Made by a program: the position numbers and the translations under genes
Shown here: piece after piece, positions 27,795 to 38,015 of the stretch
Numbering within the stretch: position 1 is the stretch's first letter
Layout: each line of letters begins with the position of its first letter
Source: Loigolactobacillus backii
GTDB taxonomy: Bacteria > Bacillota > Bacilli > Lactobacillales > Lactobacillaceae
Length of the DNA stretch: 38,090 nucleotides
Assembly (NCBI RefSeq): GCF_003946275.1
Contig: NZ_RHNQ01000022.1
Coordinates: 1-38,090 of the forward strand
Direction: 5' to 3'
Notes under the pieces: generated by a model
The model's database searches: none
What the model was told of the DNA's origin: nothing
What the model saw: the letters and a program-made list of their open reading frames with translations, nothing else

Positions 27795-30700
27795 TTATTT
27801 ATCGTTGTCATTGTTAGCTTTTGTTGCTTCTTCAGCAGCCTTTTTAGCCTTAGCTGCCTCTTGTTCCTTGGCAAATTTAGACAAGGCGTCAACACTTACA
27901 ACGTCATCGTCTTCATCGTCCATGTCGCGTAATTCAATTTCCTTATTATCGGCATCCAAAACCTTCATGTCCAAACCAAGAGATTGTAATTCCTTGACTA
28001 AAACACGGAAAGATTCTGGTACACCTGGCTTAGGAATTGGTTCACCCTTAACGATTGCTTCGTAGGTCTTAACCCGGCCAACAACATCATCGGATTTATA
28101 AGTCAAAATTTCTTGAAGTGTGTAAGCTGCACCATAAGCCTCAAGTGCCCAAACTTCCATTTCACCAAAACGCTGACCACCAAACTGAGCTTTACCACCT
28201 AATGGCTGTTGTGTCACTAATGAGTAAGGTCCGATTGAACGAGAATGTAATTTATCGTCAACCATGTGGGCTAATTTCATATAGTACATAACCCCAACAG
28301 AAACTCGGTTAGTAAATGGTTCACCAGTACGGCCATCATAAAGTACTGATTTAGCATCGTTATCCATATCGGCTTCTTTAACAGCATCCCAGATATCTTT
28401 ATCCCGCGCACCATCAAAGACTGGCGTTGCAACGTGGATACCTAAGTTACGTGCTGCCATACCTAAATGAAGTTCGATAACCTGACCAATATTCATACGG
28501 GATGGAACACCCATTGGTGACAAGCAAATGTCAACTGGTGTGCCATCTGGCAAGTAAGGCATATCCTCTTCCGGAACAACAATTGAAACGGTCCCTTTAT
28601 TACCATGACGTCCGGCCATTTTATCCCCAACTTGAATCTTACGTTTCTGGGCAATATAGACCCGAACCATCATGTTAACGCCAGGTGATAATTCGTCACC
28701 GGCTTCACGAGTAAAGATCTTAACGTCCTGGATAATTCCGCCGCCACCATGAGGTACTCGTAGCGATGTATCCCGAACTTCACGCGCTTTTTCACCAAAG
28801 ATTGCGTGTAACAAACGTTCTTCAGCTGATAATTCAGTAACTCCCTTAGGTGTTACCTTACCAACTAATAAATCGCCATCCTTAACTTCAGCACCAATTC
28901 GAACGACACCAAATTCATCTAAATCCTTCAGAGCATCTTCACCAACGTTAGGAATCTCACGGGTGATTTCTTCCGGTCCAAGCTTTGTATCACGAGCTTC
29001 TGATTCATATTCTTCAATATGAATTGACGTGTACGCATCTTCACGAACTAGCTTTTCAGATAAGACAATGGCATCTTCGTAGTTATACATATTCCAAGTC
29101 ATGAAAGCAATGATTGGGTTTTGCCCTAAAGCAAGTTCACCATTTTCCATTGCAGGTCCGTCAGCTAGAATTTCACTAGCATCAATCTTATCGCCCAACT
29201 TAACGATTGGACGCTGATTGTAACTCTTACCTGAGTTAGAACGACGGAATTTCATTAAATTATATTTGTCTAAAGTACCGTCTTCACGGCGAATGCGAAT
29301 TTGCTTAGCATCAACGTATTCAGCAGTTCCAGCGTGCTTAGCGACAACGGCAGTCCCTGAGTCATGGGCCGCCTTATATTCCATACCAGTTCCTACTAGT
29401 GGTGCATGAGGGTTAATCAACGGAACAGCTTGGCGCTGCATATTGGCACCCATCAAGGCACGATTAGAGTCATCATTTTCCAAGAAAGGAATGCAGGCCG
29501 TTGCTACGGCAACAACTTGTTTAGGCGAAACATCCATGTAATCGACCCGATCAGTAGAAATTTCCAAGTTTTCATCAACACGGCGAGCCAAAACGGTATC
29601 GTCGACGAATGAGCCATCATCATTTAATGGTGAGTTGGCCTGAGCAACGACGTAGTTATCTTCTTCATCGGCCGTTAAATAGTCAATTTTATCGGTAACT
29701 TTATGTGTCGTCCAATCAACACGGCGGTATGGTGTTTCAATAAAGCCATACTTATTAACGACGGCATAACTAGCTAAACTGTTAATTAAACCAATGTTAG
29801 GCCCTTCAGGCGTTTCGATTGGGCACATCCGACCGTAATGAGTATAGTGCACATCACGAACTTCATATCCGGCACGATCACGCGTTAAACCACCAGGGCC
29901 AAGGGCAGATAACCGCCGCTTATGCGTTAATTCGCCAAGCGGGTTCGTCTGATCCATGAACTGTGACAATTGTGATGAACCAAAGAATTCCTTAATTGAA
30001 GCAACAACTGGCCGAATATTGATCAATTGTTGTGGTGTTACAGTTGACGTATCCTGGATTGACATCCGTTCACGGACAACCCGTTCCATCCGTGATAAAC
30101 CAATTCGGAATTGATTTTGTAATAACTCACCAACTGAACGAATCCGACGGTTGCCTAAATGATCAATATCATCAGTTGTGCCAATACCTTCTTGTAAGTT
30201 CAAGAAGTAGTTCATTGACGCGATGATATCAGCTGGTCGAATATGCTTCCAGGCAAGTTCAATGTGACCATTACCGATTAATGGCACTTCTTTTTCAGGA
30301 TTAACTTTAGAGAAGATTTTAATTGATTGTAAGATCATTGGGTCAGTAACGGCCCCTTCATCAGATGGTGTGTAAGTCGTTGTCATGAAATCATCGCGGT
30401 CCAAATAAGGACTTAATTTTTCCATAACCCCACGGTCAACAACGTCACCCTTTTGCGCAAGAACTTCACCAGTATCTGGATCAGCTAAGGTTTCAGCCAA
30501 AGTCTGATTCAATAAACGTGTTTTTAAGGTTAATTTCTTGTTAATTTTATAGCGACCAACAGCTGCTAAGTCATAGCGCTTTGGATCAAAGAAGCGTGCG
30601 TTCAATAAACTTCTTGAACTATCGGCTGTCTTTGGTTCACCTGGCCGAAGTCGTTCGTAAATATCTTTTAGCGATTCTTCAACCCGAGAGTCGTCAGTGT

Positions 30701-31382
30701 TCTTATGAACATCTTTTTCTAGGGTTAACATCAAACTATCATTATCGCCTAACATACCGATAATGTCGTCATCAGAGCCAAAGCCTAAGGCACGAATTAA
30801 TTCTGACATTGGAATTTTACGCGTCCGGTCAATTCGAACGTATGAAATATCCTTGGCGTCAGTTTCATATTCTAACCACGCCCCACGATTAGGAATGGCA
30901 GTAGCACCATAAATAGTGCGGCTATTCTTATCAAGCTCACTGTTGAAATAAACACCAGGTGAACGTACCAACTGGGAAACGATAACCCGTTCGGCACCAT
31001 TGATAATAAAGGTACCTTGATCGGTCATTAATGGAAAATCACCAAAGAAAACGTCCTGCGATTTGATCTCGCCAGTTTCATGGTTGGTCAAGCGCAAAGT
31101 CACGTGGAGTGGTGCTGAATAATTAGCATCATGCTGTCGTGCTTCTTTTACTGAGTACTTTGCTTCCAATAATTGATAATCAACGAACTCTAATGATAGG
31201 TTCCCTGCGAAATCTTCAATCGGCATAATGTCATTGAACATTTCTTTCAGGCCTTCATCTAAGAACCAGTTATACGAATTTGATTGGATTTCAATCAAGT
31301 TTGGTAAATCCAGCACTTCTTTAATACGTGAATAACTTCGACGCGTACGGTGTTTTCCGTATTTAACTAAATGACCTGCCAA
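27795..31382 (-). CDS. rpoB: DNA-directed RNA polymerase subunit beta
   Basis: Beta forms the other half of the RNA polymerase active-site cleft. I chose TTG 31382 (giving [20 protein letters not shown], 1195 residues), five nt after AGGGGTGA, because this is the conserved family start. The frame happens to be open for 45 more codons upstream. The rifampicin region [20 protein letters not shown] followed by [20 protein letters not shown] carries no classical resistance change. The catalytic-core segments [10 protein letters not shown] and the C-terminal [14 protein letters not shown] are normal. Confidence 0.98.
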   Translation of the reverse strand: MAGHLVKYGKHRTRRSYSRIKEVLDLPNLIEIQSNSYNWFLDEGLKEMFNDIMPIEDFAGNLSLEFVDYQLLEAKYSVKEARQHDANYSAPLHVTLRLTNHETGEIKSQDVFFGDFPLMTDQGTFIINGAERVIVSQLVRSPGVYFNSELDKNSRTIYGATAIPNRGAWLEYETDAKDISYVRIDRTRKIPMSELIRALGFGSDDDIIGMLGDNDSLMLTLEKDVHKNTDDSRVEESLKDIYERLRPGEPKTADSSRSLLNARFFDPKRYDLAAVGRYKINKKLTLKTRLLNQTLAETLADPDTGEVLAQKGDVVDRGVMEKLSPYLDRDDFMTTTYTPSDEGAVTDPMILQSIKIFSKVNPEKEVPLIGNGHIELAWKHIRPADIIASMNYFLNLQEGIGTTDDIDHLGNRRIRSVGELLQNQFRIGLSRMERVVRERMSIQDTSTVTPQQLINIRPVVASIKEFFGSSQLSQFMDQTNPLGELTHKRRLSALGPGGLTRDRAGYEVRDVHYTHYGRMCPIETPEGPNIGLINSLASYAVVNKYGFIETPYRRVDWTTHKVTDKIDYLTADEEDNYVVAQANSPLNDDGSFVDDTVLARRVDENLEISTDRVDYMDVSPKQVVAVATACIPFLENDDSNRALMGANMQRQAVPLINPHAPLVGTGMEYKAAHDSGTAVVAKHAGTAEYVDAKQIRIRREDGTLDKYNLMKFRRSNSGKSYNQRPIVKLGDKIDASEILADGPAMENGELALGQNPIIAFMTWNMYNYEDAIVLSEKLVREDAYTSIHIEEYESEARDTKLGPEEITREIPNVGEDALKDLDEFGVVRIGAEVKDGDLLVGKVTPKGVTELSAEERLLHAIFGEKAREVRDTSLRVPHGGGGIIQDVKIFTREAGDELSPGVNMMVRVYIAQKRKIQVGDKMAGRHGNKGTVSIVVPEEDMPYLPDGTPVDICLSPMGVPSRMNIGQVIELHLGMAARNLGIHVATPVFDGARDKDIWDAVKEADMDNDAKSVLYDGRTGEPFTNRVSVGVMYYMKLAHMVDDKLHSRSIGPYSLVTQQPLGGKAQFGGQRFGEMEVWALEAYGAAYTLQEILTYKSDDVVGRVKTYEAIVKGEPIPKPGVPESFRVLVKELQSLGLDMKVLDADNKEIELRDMDDEDDDVVSVDALSKFAKEQEAAKAKKAAEEATKANNDNDK

Positions 31383-31713
31383 ATTGTTCACCCCTTCTGT
31401 AGTATCTACGAATTGCTTAGAGAATGTTTGGTTTTCTGCACTGAGCATTAACCATTCAACTGCAATAAAGATCATCAAGTTGAAAATAGCAGGTTCAAAA
31501 TCTGCCTTTTCAAACACACTCTAGCCTTCACATTACAAAAACAATACAATTGTTAAAGTTACATTACAATTGCTAATCAACCCGAATTTTAAGCAAAAAA
31601 AAACCAAAAATAGGACATTGTTCTATTCAAACTTGTCAGCTACTTTTGAGTTTTCTTATAAACTACCCTCCGGACAATAGATCGCAGAGCAGTTGTATTC
31701 GCAGTTTTAGCAA
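31383..31713 (-). promoter_or_regulatory. Long rpoB 5' leader (candidate Lacto-rpoB region)
   Basis: About 330 nt separate the predicted transcription start (near 31713) from the rpoB TTG. Lactobacillales are known to carry a conserved structured RNA, Lacto-rpoB, in this position, so this leader is a candidate; I cannot confirm the consensus by eye. It contains a terminator-like hairpin (31595-31627), three TTGTAATG-like words between about 31525 and 31570, and a small GCAG/CTGC hairpin near 31490. Confidence 0.5.
31595..31627 (-). terminator. Terminator-like hairpin inside the rpoB leader
   Basis: On the minus strand AATAG/CTATT plus two inner pairs around one mismatch (31609-31627) is followed by TTTTTGGTTTTTTTTT. 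It lies roughly 90-120 nt after the rpoB start site and over 200 nt before the gene. It is therefore placed like an attenuator rather than an operon end. The stem is short and AT-rich. Confidence 0.5.
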
Positions 31714-31719
31714 TTACTA

Positions 31720-31748
31720 ATCATACACTTGTTATATTTAACTGTCAA
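31720..31748 (-). promoter_or_regulatory. Promoter of rpoB-rpoC
   Basis: On the minus strand a perfect TTGACA (31743-31748), 17 bp, and TATGAT (31720-31725) lie between trhP2 and rpoB. This is among the best promoters in the window and predicts a start near 31713. Confidence 0.85.
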
Positions 31749-31778
31749 CCAACTAGCGCGCCCTTAGCAAGGTATTTA

Positions 31779-31826
31779 GATTCCACTAAATGAATCACTC
31801 GGTGATTATGGCTGCGCACAGGAATC
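31779..31826 (-). other. Nested hairpins between the trhP2-like gene and the rpoB promoter
   Basis: GATTCC (31779-31784) can pair with GGAATC (31821-31826) and encloses a hairpin AATCAC/GTGATT with a 3-nt loop (31793-31807). There is no T-run, so this is not a classical terminator. No other feature is visible between 31749 and 31946, and read-through from trhP2 into rpoB is possible. Confidence 0.4.
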
Positions 31827-31946
31827 CACCCTGCTAAACACGTTACCACTAGATTAGGCGTTAAAATTGGGCGCTATTGTTTCAAAAATTAGGCCACACT
31901 AAATGCGTCAGCACTTTCAGTCTAACCCAAATCAGCAAAATAGCAA

Positions 31947-33179
31947 CTACTTTGCCCGTTCCTTACGTAACATATCGCCGGCCTTTACTGGAATATCCAC
32001 TGGTACTTGGTAAACCATCATTGCGTCAGGGGCACGACGTAAAATATCATTGTCTTTATCCCACAACTGCTGAATGACTTCTTCATGGTGTGTGAAATGC
32101 GGACCGTAAAATTCAACCTTATCACCAACACCAAAATTATTACGTTGTTGAACCATCGCAACTTGCCGTTTGGCATCATAATCAAGCACTTGGCCAACAA
32201 ACGTATACTGTGGTCGCTTACGGCGCTTTCCAAATAATTCATCATCTTGTGTTGGTGTACCGTAGTAAAAACCAGTTGACATTTCGCGCTGAGCAACCTT
32301 CCACAATTCATCCACCCAATCTTGGTTTAAAACGTAATGATCAGGATCGGCGCAATAACTATCAACCGCCCGGCGGTAAACATTGGCAACTGTCGACACG
32401 TAATGAATTGATTTCATTCGACCTTCAATTTTAAATGAATTAACGCCTGCTTCAACTAAGTCAGGAATATGCTCAATCATTGCCATATCGACAGCACTCA
32501 TAGTAAAAGGTGTCTTTGGATCCGTTTCAGTTTGTTTTTCTCCCATTGTCGGCATTTCAAATAAATCATACTTCCAACGACAATTTTGAGCACAACCACC
32601 ACGATTAGCATCACGCATGCTCATGTGATTGGATAAAACGCAACGTCCTGAATAACCAATACACATTGCCCCGTGAATAAAGGCCTCAATTTGAACGTTA
32701 GTATGTCGCCGCATTTCCTTTATTTCTTCAATGCCAACTTCGCGGGCCAATACAACCCGTTCCAGACCTTCGTTTTGCCAAAAATTTAACGTTTCATAAT
32801 TAGTGGCCGAGGCCTGGGTCGATAAATGAACCGGTAAGCCCGGTGCCTCAGTGATCGCAATTTCAATCAATGAAGGATCAGACACAATTACTGCACTAAT
32901 GCCGATGTCGCGTAAGGTCCGGAAAAATTTACCGGCACCCTGAACATCACCTTCATGAGCAACAATATTTGCCGCGACGTAAACTTTAGCGTTATGCGCT
33001 TTGGCAAAAGCTACCCCTTCACGCATTTGATCAAAGGAAAAATTGCCAGCACGTGTGCGTAACCCGTATGCGTCGCCGCCAATATAGACAGCATCCGCAC
33101 CATAATTGATGGCAACTTTTAATTTTTCCAAGGTACCAGCTGGTGCTAGTACTTCGGGTTTATTTATAATAGTTCGCAT
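31947..33179 (-). CDS. trhP2: U32-family tRNA hydroxylation protein (TrhP2/YrrO-like)
   Basis: U32 peptidase-family proteins of this type (TrhP/YegQ; YrrO in Bacillus) hydroxylate uridine 34 of tRNA with prephenate rather than acting as proteases. The 410-residue protein begins MRTIINKPEVLAPAGTLEKL. It has a (beta/alpha) core and the family cysteine cluster in residues about 168-200 (AFIHGAMCIGYSGRC, GGCAQNCRWKY) that would bind an iron-sulfur cluster. The C-terminal domain carries KIEGRMKSIHYVSTV and VEFYGP. Its ATG directly follows the stop of the smaller U32 gene, so they form an operon. The symbol is assigned by family resemblance and pairing. Confidence 0.88.
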   Translation of the reverse strand: MRTIINKPEVLAPAGTLEKLKVAINYGADAVYIGGDAYGLRTRAGNFSFDQMREGVAFAKAHNAKVYVAANIVAHEGDVQGAGKFFRTLRDIGISAVIVSDPSLIEIAITEAPGLPVHLSTQASATNYETLNFWQNEGLERVVLAREVGIEEIKEMRRHTNVQIEAFIHGAMCIGYSGRCVLSNHMSMRDANRGGCAQNCRWKYDLFEMPTMGEKQTETDPKTPFTMSAVDMAMIEHIPDLVEAGVNSFKIEGRMKSIHYVSTVANVYRRAVDSYCADPDHYVLNQDWVDELWKVAQREMSTGFYYGTPTQDDELFGKRRKRPQYTFVGQVLDYDAKRQVAMVQQRNNFGVGDKVEFYGPHFTHHEEVIQQLWDKDNDILRRAPDAMMVYQVPVDIPVKAGDMLRKERAK

Positions 33180-33180
33180 T

Positions 33181-34104
33181 TTATTGCACCTCGCTAGGAT
33201 CTATTTCGTAAAAACCAGTATCCAAACCACGATTGGCTGGTTGATTAGCACCGACTTGCCCGTCTAATTGCTCAACCAGATCTGGCGTCCATTTTTGTGC
33301 CAAAATGGCCTTTTTGGCGGCCACAAAAATTTGAGCGATATTAACAAATTGATCGTGGTCAGCAAATAACCCGTCTAACTTCCAGTGGGTCAGCCCTAAA
33401 TCATTTAACTCGGCCAGTTTGGTTATCAAATTTAAATCATTATTGGCAAACACATGCGTACCATTGAAATCTTCATAAATTGAGTAATGAGTTTCTGGTT
33501 TATGGGGCGCCGAAACAAATAAACCACGCGCCCGGTCCGCACGATCTTGATGTTCTTTAACAAAGTTAAAATAATTATGCAGTAGTGGTCGCCCAGATTG
33601 ATGAATACAAGTAGCGCCGTAAACTTGAATTTCACCAGGAATCTGTAATTCCGTCACCATTTCAGTTAATTCATCATGGGGAACCTCGCGGGCAATTACC
33701 GCCCCACTAGCACCATGTTTTGCCCAAAAATTAACTTGCCGCGCACTGGTAACTAATACCTCCGCATCATAAATAAATGGTAAGTTTAATTTTTTCTGCT
33801 GCAATAAGTAGATAACACCGGGATCACCAACTGTAATTTGATCTACTTGCAAAGCGGCCAAAAAATCTAAATAGTCGGCAACCTTAGCAATCCGATCATT
33901 ATGCATGATGGCATTAACTGCCACCGTTACTTTTTTACCTGCAGCATGTGCCAATTGAACAATTTCTGCTACTTCCGATCGTTTAAAACTATGGGGTAGG
34001 CGTAAACCAAAGAAATCTTCGCCTAAATATAAAGTATCAACGTCTGCCGTTAATAACATTTTTGCTTGCTCCTGTGAGTCCACAGTCGCTATTATATCAA
34101 TCAA
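33181..34104 (-). CDS. trhP1: U32-family tRNA hydroxylation protein (TrhP1/YrrN-like)
   Basis: This is the shorter partner of the U32 pair (307 residues, as in YrrN of Bacillus, about 309). It starts MIDIIATVDSQEQAKMLLTA with TTG at 34104; the ribosome site is weak (GAAGCGAAGAG). The segments DTLYLGEDFFGLRLPHSF and CIHQSGRPLLHNY match this subfamily, which lacks the cysteine cluster of the larger protein. In Bacillus the pair is needed for 5-hydroxyuridine at tRNA position 34. Here it lies between clpC and rpoB. Confidence 0.86.
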   Translation of the reverse strand: MIDIIATVDSQEQAKMLLTADVDTLYLGEDFFGLRLPHSFKRSEVAEIVQLAHAAGKKVTVAVNAIMHNDRIAKVADYLDFLAALQVDQITVGDPGVIYLLQQKKLNLPFIYDAEVLVTSARQVNFWAKHGASGAVIAREVPHDELTEMVTELQIPGEIQVYGATCIHQSGRPLLHNYFNFVKEHQDRADRARGLFVSAPHKPETHYSIYEDFNGTHVFANNDLNLITKLAELNDLGLTHWKLDGLFADHDQFVNIAQIFVAAKKAILAQKWTPDLVEQLDGQVGANQPANRGLDTGFYEIDPSEVQ

Positions 34105-34150
34105 ACTCTTCGCTTCTTTCTTAATAACGGATTAAGCGCTAATTGTTTTT

Positions 34151-34179
34151 AGAATAACATACTTCAAATTAATTGAAAA
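34151..34179 (-). promoter_or_regulatory. Possible promoter of the trhP1-trhP2 operon
   Basis: On the minus strand TTTTCA (34174-34179), 17 bp, and TATTCT (34151-34156) lie about 50 bp before the TTG start. The rest of 34105-34424 is AT-rich, with an inverted repeat TAAATCT/AGATTTA (34229-34247), and shows no gene I can support. Confidence 0.45.
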
Positions 34180-34424
34180 CGTTGGGCCGCCCAAAAGTAC
34201 GTTTCAAAAAAGAATTAAATACGTTTCCTAAATCTGCCAGAGATTTAATAATTGGACCTGCAATTACTAGATAAATCAAATCGATTTTCTTTTTAATGGT
34301 TATTATTACCTATTTTTAGCGCTGGCCTTAGCAATTCAACGGCCAAATCCTCTTATGTTAACGTCTCTGCAATTTTTTCTATAGAAAACCAACCCTGTGC
34401 CTTTTCGGACAGCCGAACCCACAC

Positions 34425-34463
34425 AAAAAAGGGTGTGAAGAAAAGATTTTCTTCACACCCTTA
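34425..34463 (-). terminator. Terminator of ctsR-clpC
   Basis: On the minus strand a near-perfect 16-bp stem (AAGGGTGTGAAGAAAA with its complement, 34429-34462) has a very tight loop and is followed by TTTTTTGTG. It begins 15 nt after the clpC stop. Confidence 0.92.
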
Positions 34464-34477
34464 AACAACTAGCGCAA

Positions 34478-36976
34478 CTATGCCTTTACGGTTGAATCCG
34501 TTGCTTTTTTATTTTTTTCATTTTCGTCACGAATATTAATTGTGATCTTATTCTGCCGAGCACCAATAGTTAGAGAATCACCTAATTTGATTTTTCCCGA
34601 AAGAAGTTCTTCACTTAAACGATCTTCAACTTCAGTTTGGAGTGCTCGCCGAATTGGCCGCGCACCGTATTCCGGATCAAAACCAACATTAGCAATCACA
34701 TCAATTGCGGCCGGCGTAATTTTAACCGCAATTTTCTGCTCTTGCAAGCGGCGTAACACAGTTTTAGCCATAATCTTCACAATTTCGTGCAGCTCAACCT
34801 TAGTCAAAGAATGGAAAACGACAACTTCATCAATTCGATTGAGAAATTCAGGTCGGAACGAATTCTTCAATTCTTGAAGGATTTGACTGCGCATTGCTTT
34901 GTAATCCTGTTGCGCATTTTTAGCGCCAAAACCAACCGACTTTTCATCGCGTAAAGTTGTTGCACCAAGGTTAGACGTCATAATTAAAATTGTATTGCGG
35001 AAATCAACCTTGCGCCCTTTAGAGTCAGTTAAATAGCCATCATCTAACACCTGCAATAAAATATTGAAGACATCCGGATGCGCCTTTTCAACTTCATCCA
35101 ATAACACAACCGAATATGGTTTCTGCCGAACTTGCTCGGTTAACTGACCGCCTTCGTCATAACCAACGTAGCCAGGCGGTGCTCCGACAAGACGGGAGGT
35201 TGAATACTTCTCCATATATTCGGACATATCAACTCGAATCATATTATCCTCTGAACCAAACATTGCTTCAGCCAAGGCCTTCGCCAATTCAGTCTTACCA
35301 ACCCCAGTTGGTCCAAGAAACATAAATGAACCAATTGGCCGTTGTGGATCTTTTAGCCCACTACGAGCCCGGCGAATTGCCCGCGAAACAGCTGAAACTG
35401 CTTCTTCTTGACCAACTACTCGTTTATGCAAAACTTTTTCTAAATTAACTAACCGGTCACTTTCACTTTTACGCAATTGGGTCAAAGGCACACCAGTCCA
35501 TTGCGAAACAACCGTCGCAATATCCTCTGGCATAACCTTAACATCCTTACGCACACCGTTTGTTTCACCTGTCTTGGCCGCCTTAGCTTCCAACTTTGCC
35601 TTTACCTTCATTTCGTCTTCACGAATAGCGGCGGCCTTTTCAAAGTCTTGTTCTTCAATGGCCTTTTCTTTAGACTTAGTTAGTTCGGTTAGCCGTGTTT
35701 CTAACTTGTTTTCAGGTGTTTTCTTACTGGCGGCATCCAAACGTACTGAAGCCGCTGATTCATCAATTAAATCAATTGCCTTATCTGGTAAGAAACGGTC
35801 ACTAATATAACGTGCAGAAAGGACAACCGCTTCATGAACGGCCTCGTCAGTAATTGTGACGCCATGATGTTCTTCATAACGACTTCGTAGTCCAAGTAAA
35901 ATCTCTTCTGCCTCTTTTTGCGTTGGTTCGTTAACTTGAATTGTAGCAAATCGTCGCTCTAAGGCAGCATCTTTTTCAATATATTTTTGGTATTCATCTA
36001 AAGTAGTTGCACCAATAACTTGCATTTCGCCACGAGCTAAGGCCGGCTTCAAAATATTGGAAGCATCAATCGCGCCTTCAGCACCCCCGGCACCAATTAA
36101 AGTATGCAATTCATCAATAAATAGAATAACTTGTCCATCTTTATAAATTTCGTCGATTACTTTCTTTAAACGATCTTCAAATTCCCCACGATATTTTGTG
36201 CCAGCGACCAATGATCCCATATCTAACGCCATTAAGCGCTTTTTACGCATATCGTCCGGTACATCACCATTAATAATCTTTTGTGCTAAGCCCTCAGCAA
36301 TGGCAGTTTTACCAACCCCAGGTTCGCCAATTAAAACAGGATTATTTTTAGTTCGGCGGGATAAAACTTGAATCAAGCGCCGAACTTCTTTACTTCGTCC
36401 GACAACAGGGTCCATTTTATTTTCGCGTGCTAATTGTGTTAGGTCACGCGCTAAAGAATCTAGCGTTGGTGTTCCTTCACTTTGCTGCGCCTGACGATTT
36501 CGAGTTTGGCCACGGCGTTTAGTTGTTGTATCGTTAACACCCAATTTTTTTAGAACCATTTGCCGAGTTTTACTTAGACTTAACCCTAGATTAGTTAAAA
36601 TACGTGAAGCCAGAATGTCATCTTCACGGAGTAACCCCAACAAAATATGTTCCGTGCCAATCTTCATTGCGCCCATGCGTTTGGCCTCATCACCGGCATA
36701 TGAAAGCACTTGTTTGGCCTTGGGTGCGTAAGGAAGGTAGACGTCCTTTTTGGTTTCTGCTGAAGTACCATAGCCAGTAAAACGTTCAATTTCCTCACGG
36801 ATGTCAGTTTCATTAACTGATAATTGCCGCAATGTCTTACCTGCAATCCCGTCATTTTCAATGACAAGTGCAAGTAATAAATGCTCCGTACCCACAGCAT
36901 GATGGCGGAAATACTTTGCTTGTTCCTGTGCGAGAACTAAAACGTTTTTTGCACTCGGTGTAAATAAATTATCCAT
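34478..36976 (-). CDS. clpC: ATP-dependent Clp protease ATPase subunit ClpC
   Basis: ClpC is a AAA+ unfoldase that feeds damaged or regulatory proteins to ClpP. The 832-residue protein has a double Clp-N domain (residues about 1-145, [20 protein letters not shown]). The first AAA+ module has Walker A GEPGVGKT (near 210). A UVR/middle segment ([20 protein letters not shown], about 440-460) separates it from the second module with [10 protein letters not shown] (near 565). It follows ctsR by 20 bp. McsA and McsB, the usual Bacillus partners, are absent, as in other lactobacilli. Control is by CtsR through the operator at 37484-37500. Confidence 0.97.
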   Translation of the reverse strand: MDNLFTPSAKNVLVLAQEQAKYFRHHAVGTEHLLLALVIENDGIAGKTLRQLSVNETDIREEIERFTGYGTSAETKKDVYLPYAPKAKQVLSYAGDEAKRMGAMKIGTEHILLGLLREDDILASRILTNLGLSLSKTRQMVLKKLGVNDTTTKRRGQTRNRQAQQSEGTPTLDSLARDLTQLARENKMDPVVGRSKEVRRLIQVLSRRTKNNPVLIGEPGVGKTAIAEGLAQKIINGDVPDDMRKKRLMALDMGSLVAGTKYRGEFEDRLKKVIDEIYKDGQVILFIDELHTLIGAGGAEGAIDASNILKPALARGEMQVIGATTLDEYQKYIEKDAALERRFATIQVNEPTQKEAEEILLGLRSRYEEHHGVTITDEAVHEAVVLSARYISDRFLPDKAIDLIDESAASVRLDAASKKTPENKLETRLTELTKSKEKAIEEQDFEKAAAIREDEMKVKAKLEAKAAKTGETNGVRKDVKVMPEDIATVVSQWTGVPLTQLRKSESDRLVNLEKVLHKRVVGQEEAVSAVSRAIRRARSGLKDPQRPIGSFMFLGPTGVGKTELAKALAEAMFGSEDNMIRVDMSEYMEKYSTSRLVGAPPGYVGYDEGGQLTEQVRQKPYSVVLLDEVEKAHPDVFNILLQVLDDGYLTDSKGRKVDFRNTILIMTSNLGATTLRDEKSVGFGAKNAQQDYKAMRSQILQELKNSFRPEFLNRIDEVVVFHSLTKVELHEIVKIMAKTVLRRLQEQKIAVKITPAAIDVIANVGFDPEYGARPIRRALQTEVEDRLSEELLSGKIKLGDSLTIGARQNKITINIRDENEKNKKATDSTVKA

Positions 36977-36996
36977 TAAGCGTCCCTCACTTTCGC

Positions 36997-37467
36997 TTAC
37001 TCTCTTTCATAACGCAAATGATTTAGAAGACTGGTTAAAATTCGCGCTCTTAACTCTGCTTCCAATTGTCGATCATTTAAAGCTAACGTCTGGTGGCTAG
37101 TCGCGGCCAAAATTAAATTGGCGTCTCTTCGCTCGATAGCATTATCCTCATAAAGCTTTTGAACAATCGCCAACGTATCCCGCTGGCTAATCTGGTGTCC
37201 AACCAGTCCTATGAGTGTATCTAGCATATCACGATCGTCTAATAATTTCACCTTTTCAATACGAATATAACCACCACCACCACGCTTACTTTGAACAAGA
37301 TAACCACGTTGAATTGTAAAACGAGTATTAATCACATAATTAATTTGGGATGGAACACAGTTAAACAATTCTGCTACCTCGGAACGCCGAATTTCGACAC
37401 GAGTTGATTCATTCAGGATCTGTTTTAAATAGGCCTCGATAATATCAGAAATATTTTGTCCTTGCAT
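36997..37467 (-). CDS. ctsR: Class III heat-shock repressor CtsR
   Basis: CtsR represses clp genes at normal temperature and releases DNA on heating. The 156-residue protein begins [20 protein letters not shown]. It has a winged helix-turn-helix (about residues 20-70) whose wing contains the tetraglycine thermosensing motif [11 protein letters not shown], and a C-terminal dimerization domain. It heads the ctsR-clpC operon and its own operator overlaps the start of transcription, so it is autoregulated. Ribosome site GGTGAGGG. Confidence 0.97.
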   Translation of the reverse strand: MQGQNISDIIEAYLKQILNESTRVEIRRSEVAELFNCVPSQINYVINTRFTIQRGYLVQSKRGGGGYIRIEKVKLLDDRDMLDTLIGLVGHQISQRDTLAIVQKLYEDNAIERRDANLILAATSHQTLALNDRQLEAELRARILTSLLNHLRYERE

Positions 37468-37483
37468 CTGCCCTCACCTTAAC

Positions 37484-37500
37484 TTTGACTAATATTGACT
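37484..37500 (-). promoter_or_regulatory. CtsR operator
   Basis: On the minus strand the direct heptad repeat AGTCAAT-ATT-AGTCAAA matches the CtsR consensus (RGTCAAA-NAN-RGTCAAA) closely. It lies just downstream of the -10 of the ctsR promoter, where binding would block transcription. Confidence 0.9.
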
Positions 37501-37503
37501 ATT

Positions 37504-37532
37504 ATTATAGAAGATAATTATAAATTTGCAAA
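37504..37532 (-). promoter_or_regulatory. Promoter of ctsR-clpC
   Basis: On the minus strand TTTGCA (37527-37532), 17 bp, and a perfect TATAAT (37504-37509) lie just before the CtsR operator. The stretch 37533-37758, towards the tRNA genes, is AT-rich and shows no gene I can support. Confidence 0.75.
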
Positions 37533-37758
37533 GAATTTAGATTAAATAATTTACTAACATTACAAAATGATGCGTTAATTTGTAGTTAAGAATAGGTCGT
37601 GTTTGGAAAATACTTTTATTAGTATTCTTCCGACTAATCTGGTGTAAATGTTTTTAAAAATGACCATCAATTAGCATTGGAATAAGTTTGAGGCCATACG
37701 CCAAATTGATATTTGAAAGAGCATTTGGCATTAAAGCCAGTAGTTTAGACCAATAACT

Positions 37759-37796
37759 AAAAAGGACTACCTCGTAAATAGCTTACGATATAGTCC
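37759..37796 (-). terminator. Terminator of the tRNA cluster
   Basis: On the minus strand a two-part stem (GGACTA/TAGTCC outer, TCGTAA/TTACGA inner, 37764-37796) is followed by TTTTTAG. It lies about 40 nt after the last tRNA gene. Confidence 0.8.
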
Positions 37797-37832
37797 CAAT
37801 TTTAAATCTCCGAATAATATTATTTTCAATAG

Positions 37833-37906
37833 TCGGGAAAACAGGATTCGAACCTGCGACCCCTACGTCCCGAACGTAGTGCTCTACCAAGCTGAGCTAC
37901 TTCCCG
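37833..37906 (-). tRNA. tRNA-Pro (anticodon CGG)
   Basis: A 74-nt cloverleaf with a 7-bp acceptor stem (CGGGAAG...TTTTCCCG, one G-U), D arm AGCTCAGCTTGGTAGAGC, anticodon loop TTCGGGA (CGG, reads CCG; G37 as in other Pro tRNAs), and T arm CAGGTTCGAATCCTG. The discriminator is A. CCA is not encoded (ACTA follows). It is 68/74 identical to the Pro(UGG) gene at 38016-38089. Confidence 0.97.
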
Positions 37907-37923
37907 AAAAATAGCAAAAAACA

Positions 37924-37995
37924 AGCGGAAGACGGGATTCGAACCCGCGACCCCCACCATGGCAAGGTGATGTTCTACCACTGAACTACTTCCGC
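37924..37995 (-). tRNA. tRNA-Gly (anticodon GCC)
   Basis: A 72-nt cloverleaf with acceptor stem GCGGAAG/CTTCCGC, anticodon loop TTGCCAT (GCC), T arm GGGTTCGAATCCC and discriminator U, as is normal for bacterial tRNA-Gly. CCA is not encoded. Confidence 0.97.
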
Positions 37996-38015
37996 ATGAA
38001 AAATATTAATTATAA

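Noticed and set aside
27795-31382. Possible rifampicin-resistance change in rpoB (Gly in NPLGEL)
   Set aside because: The change is at a position that varies between species (Ala or Ser elsewhere); the classical resistance positions are wild type.
31810-31850. T-box-like word AGCAGGGTGGATTCC upstream of rpoB
   Set aside because: It resembles the T-box motif AGGGTGGNACC only partly. There is no specifier stem or terminator/antiterminator pair, and no aminoacyl-tRNA synthetase or amino acid gene follows.
34169-34309. 46-codon minus-strand frame between clpC and trhP1 (Lys/Ile-rich start, ends FGRPNVFN)
   Set aside because: It has no convincing start codon or ribosome site, no family I recognise, and overlaps the likely trhP1 promoter.
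37654-37731. 25-codon minus-strand frame between the tRNA cluster and ctsR
   Set aside because: It has no ribosome site and is downstream of the tRNA terminator; too short and unrecognised to support.
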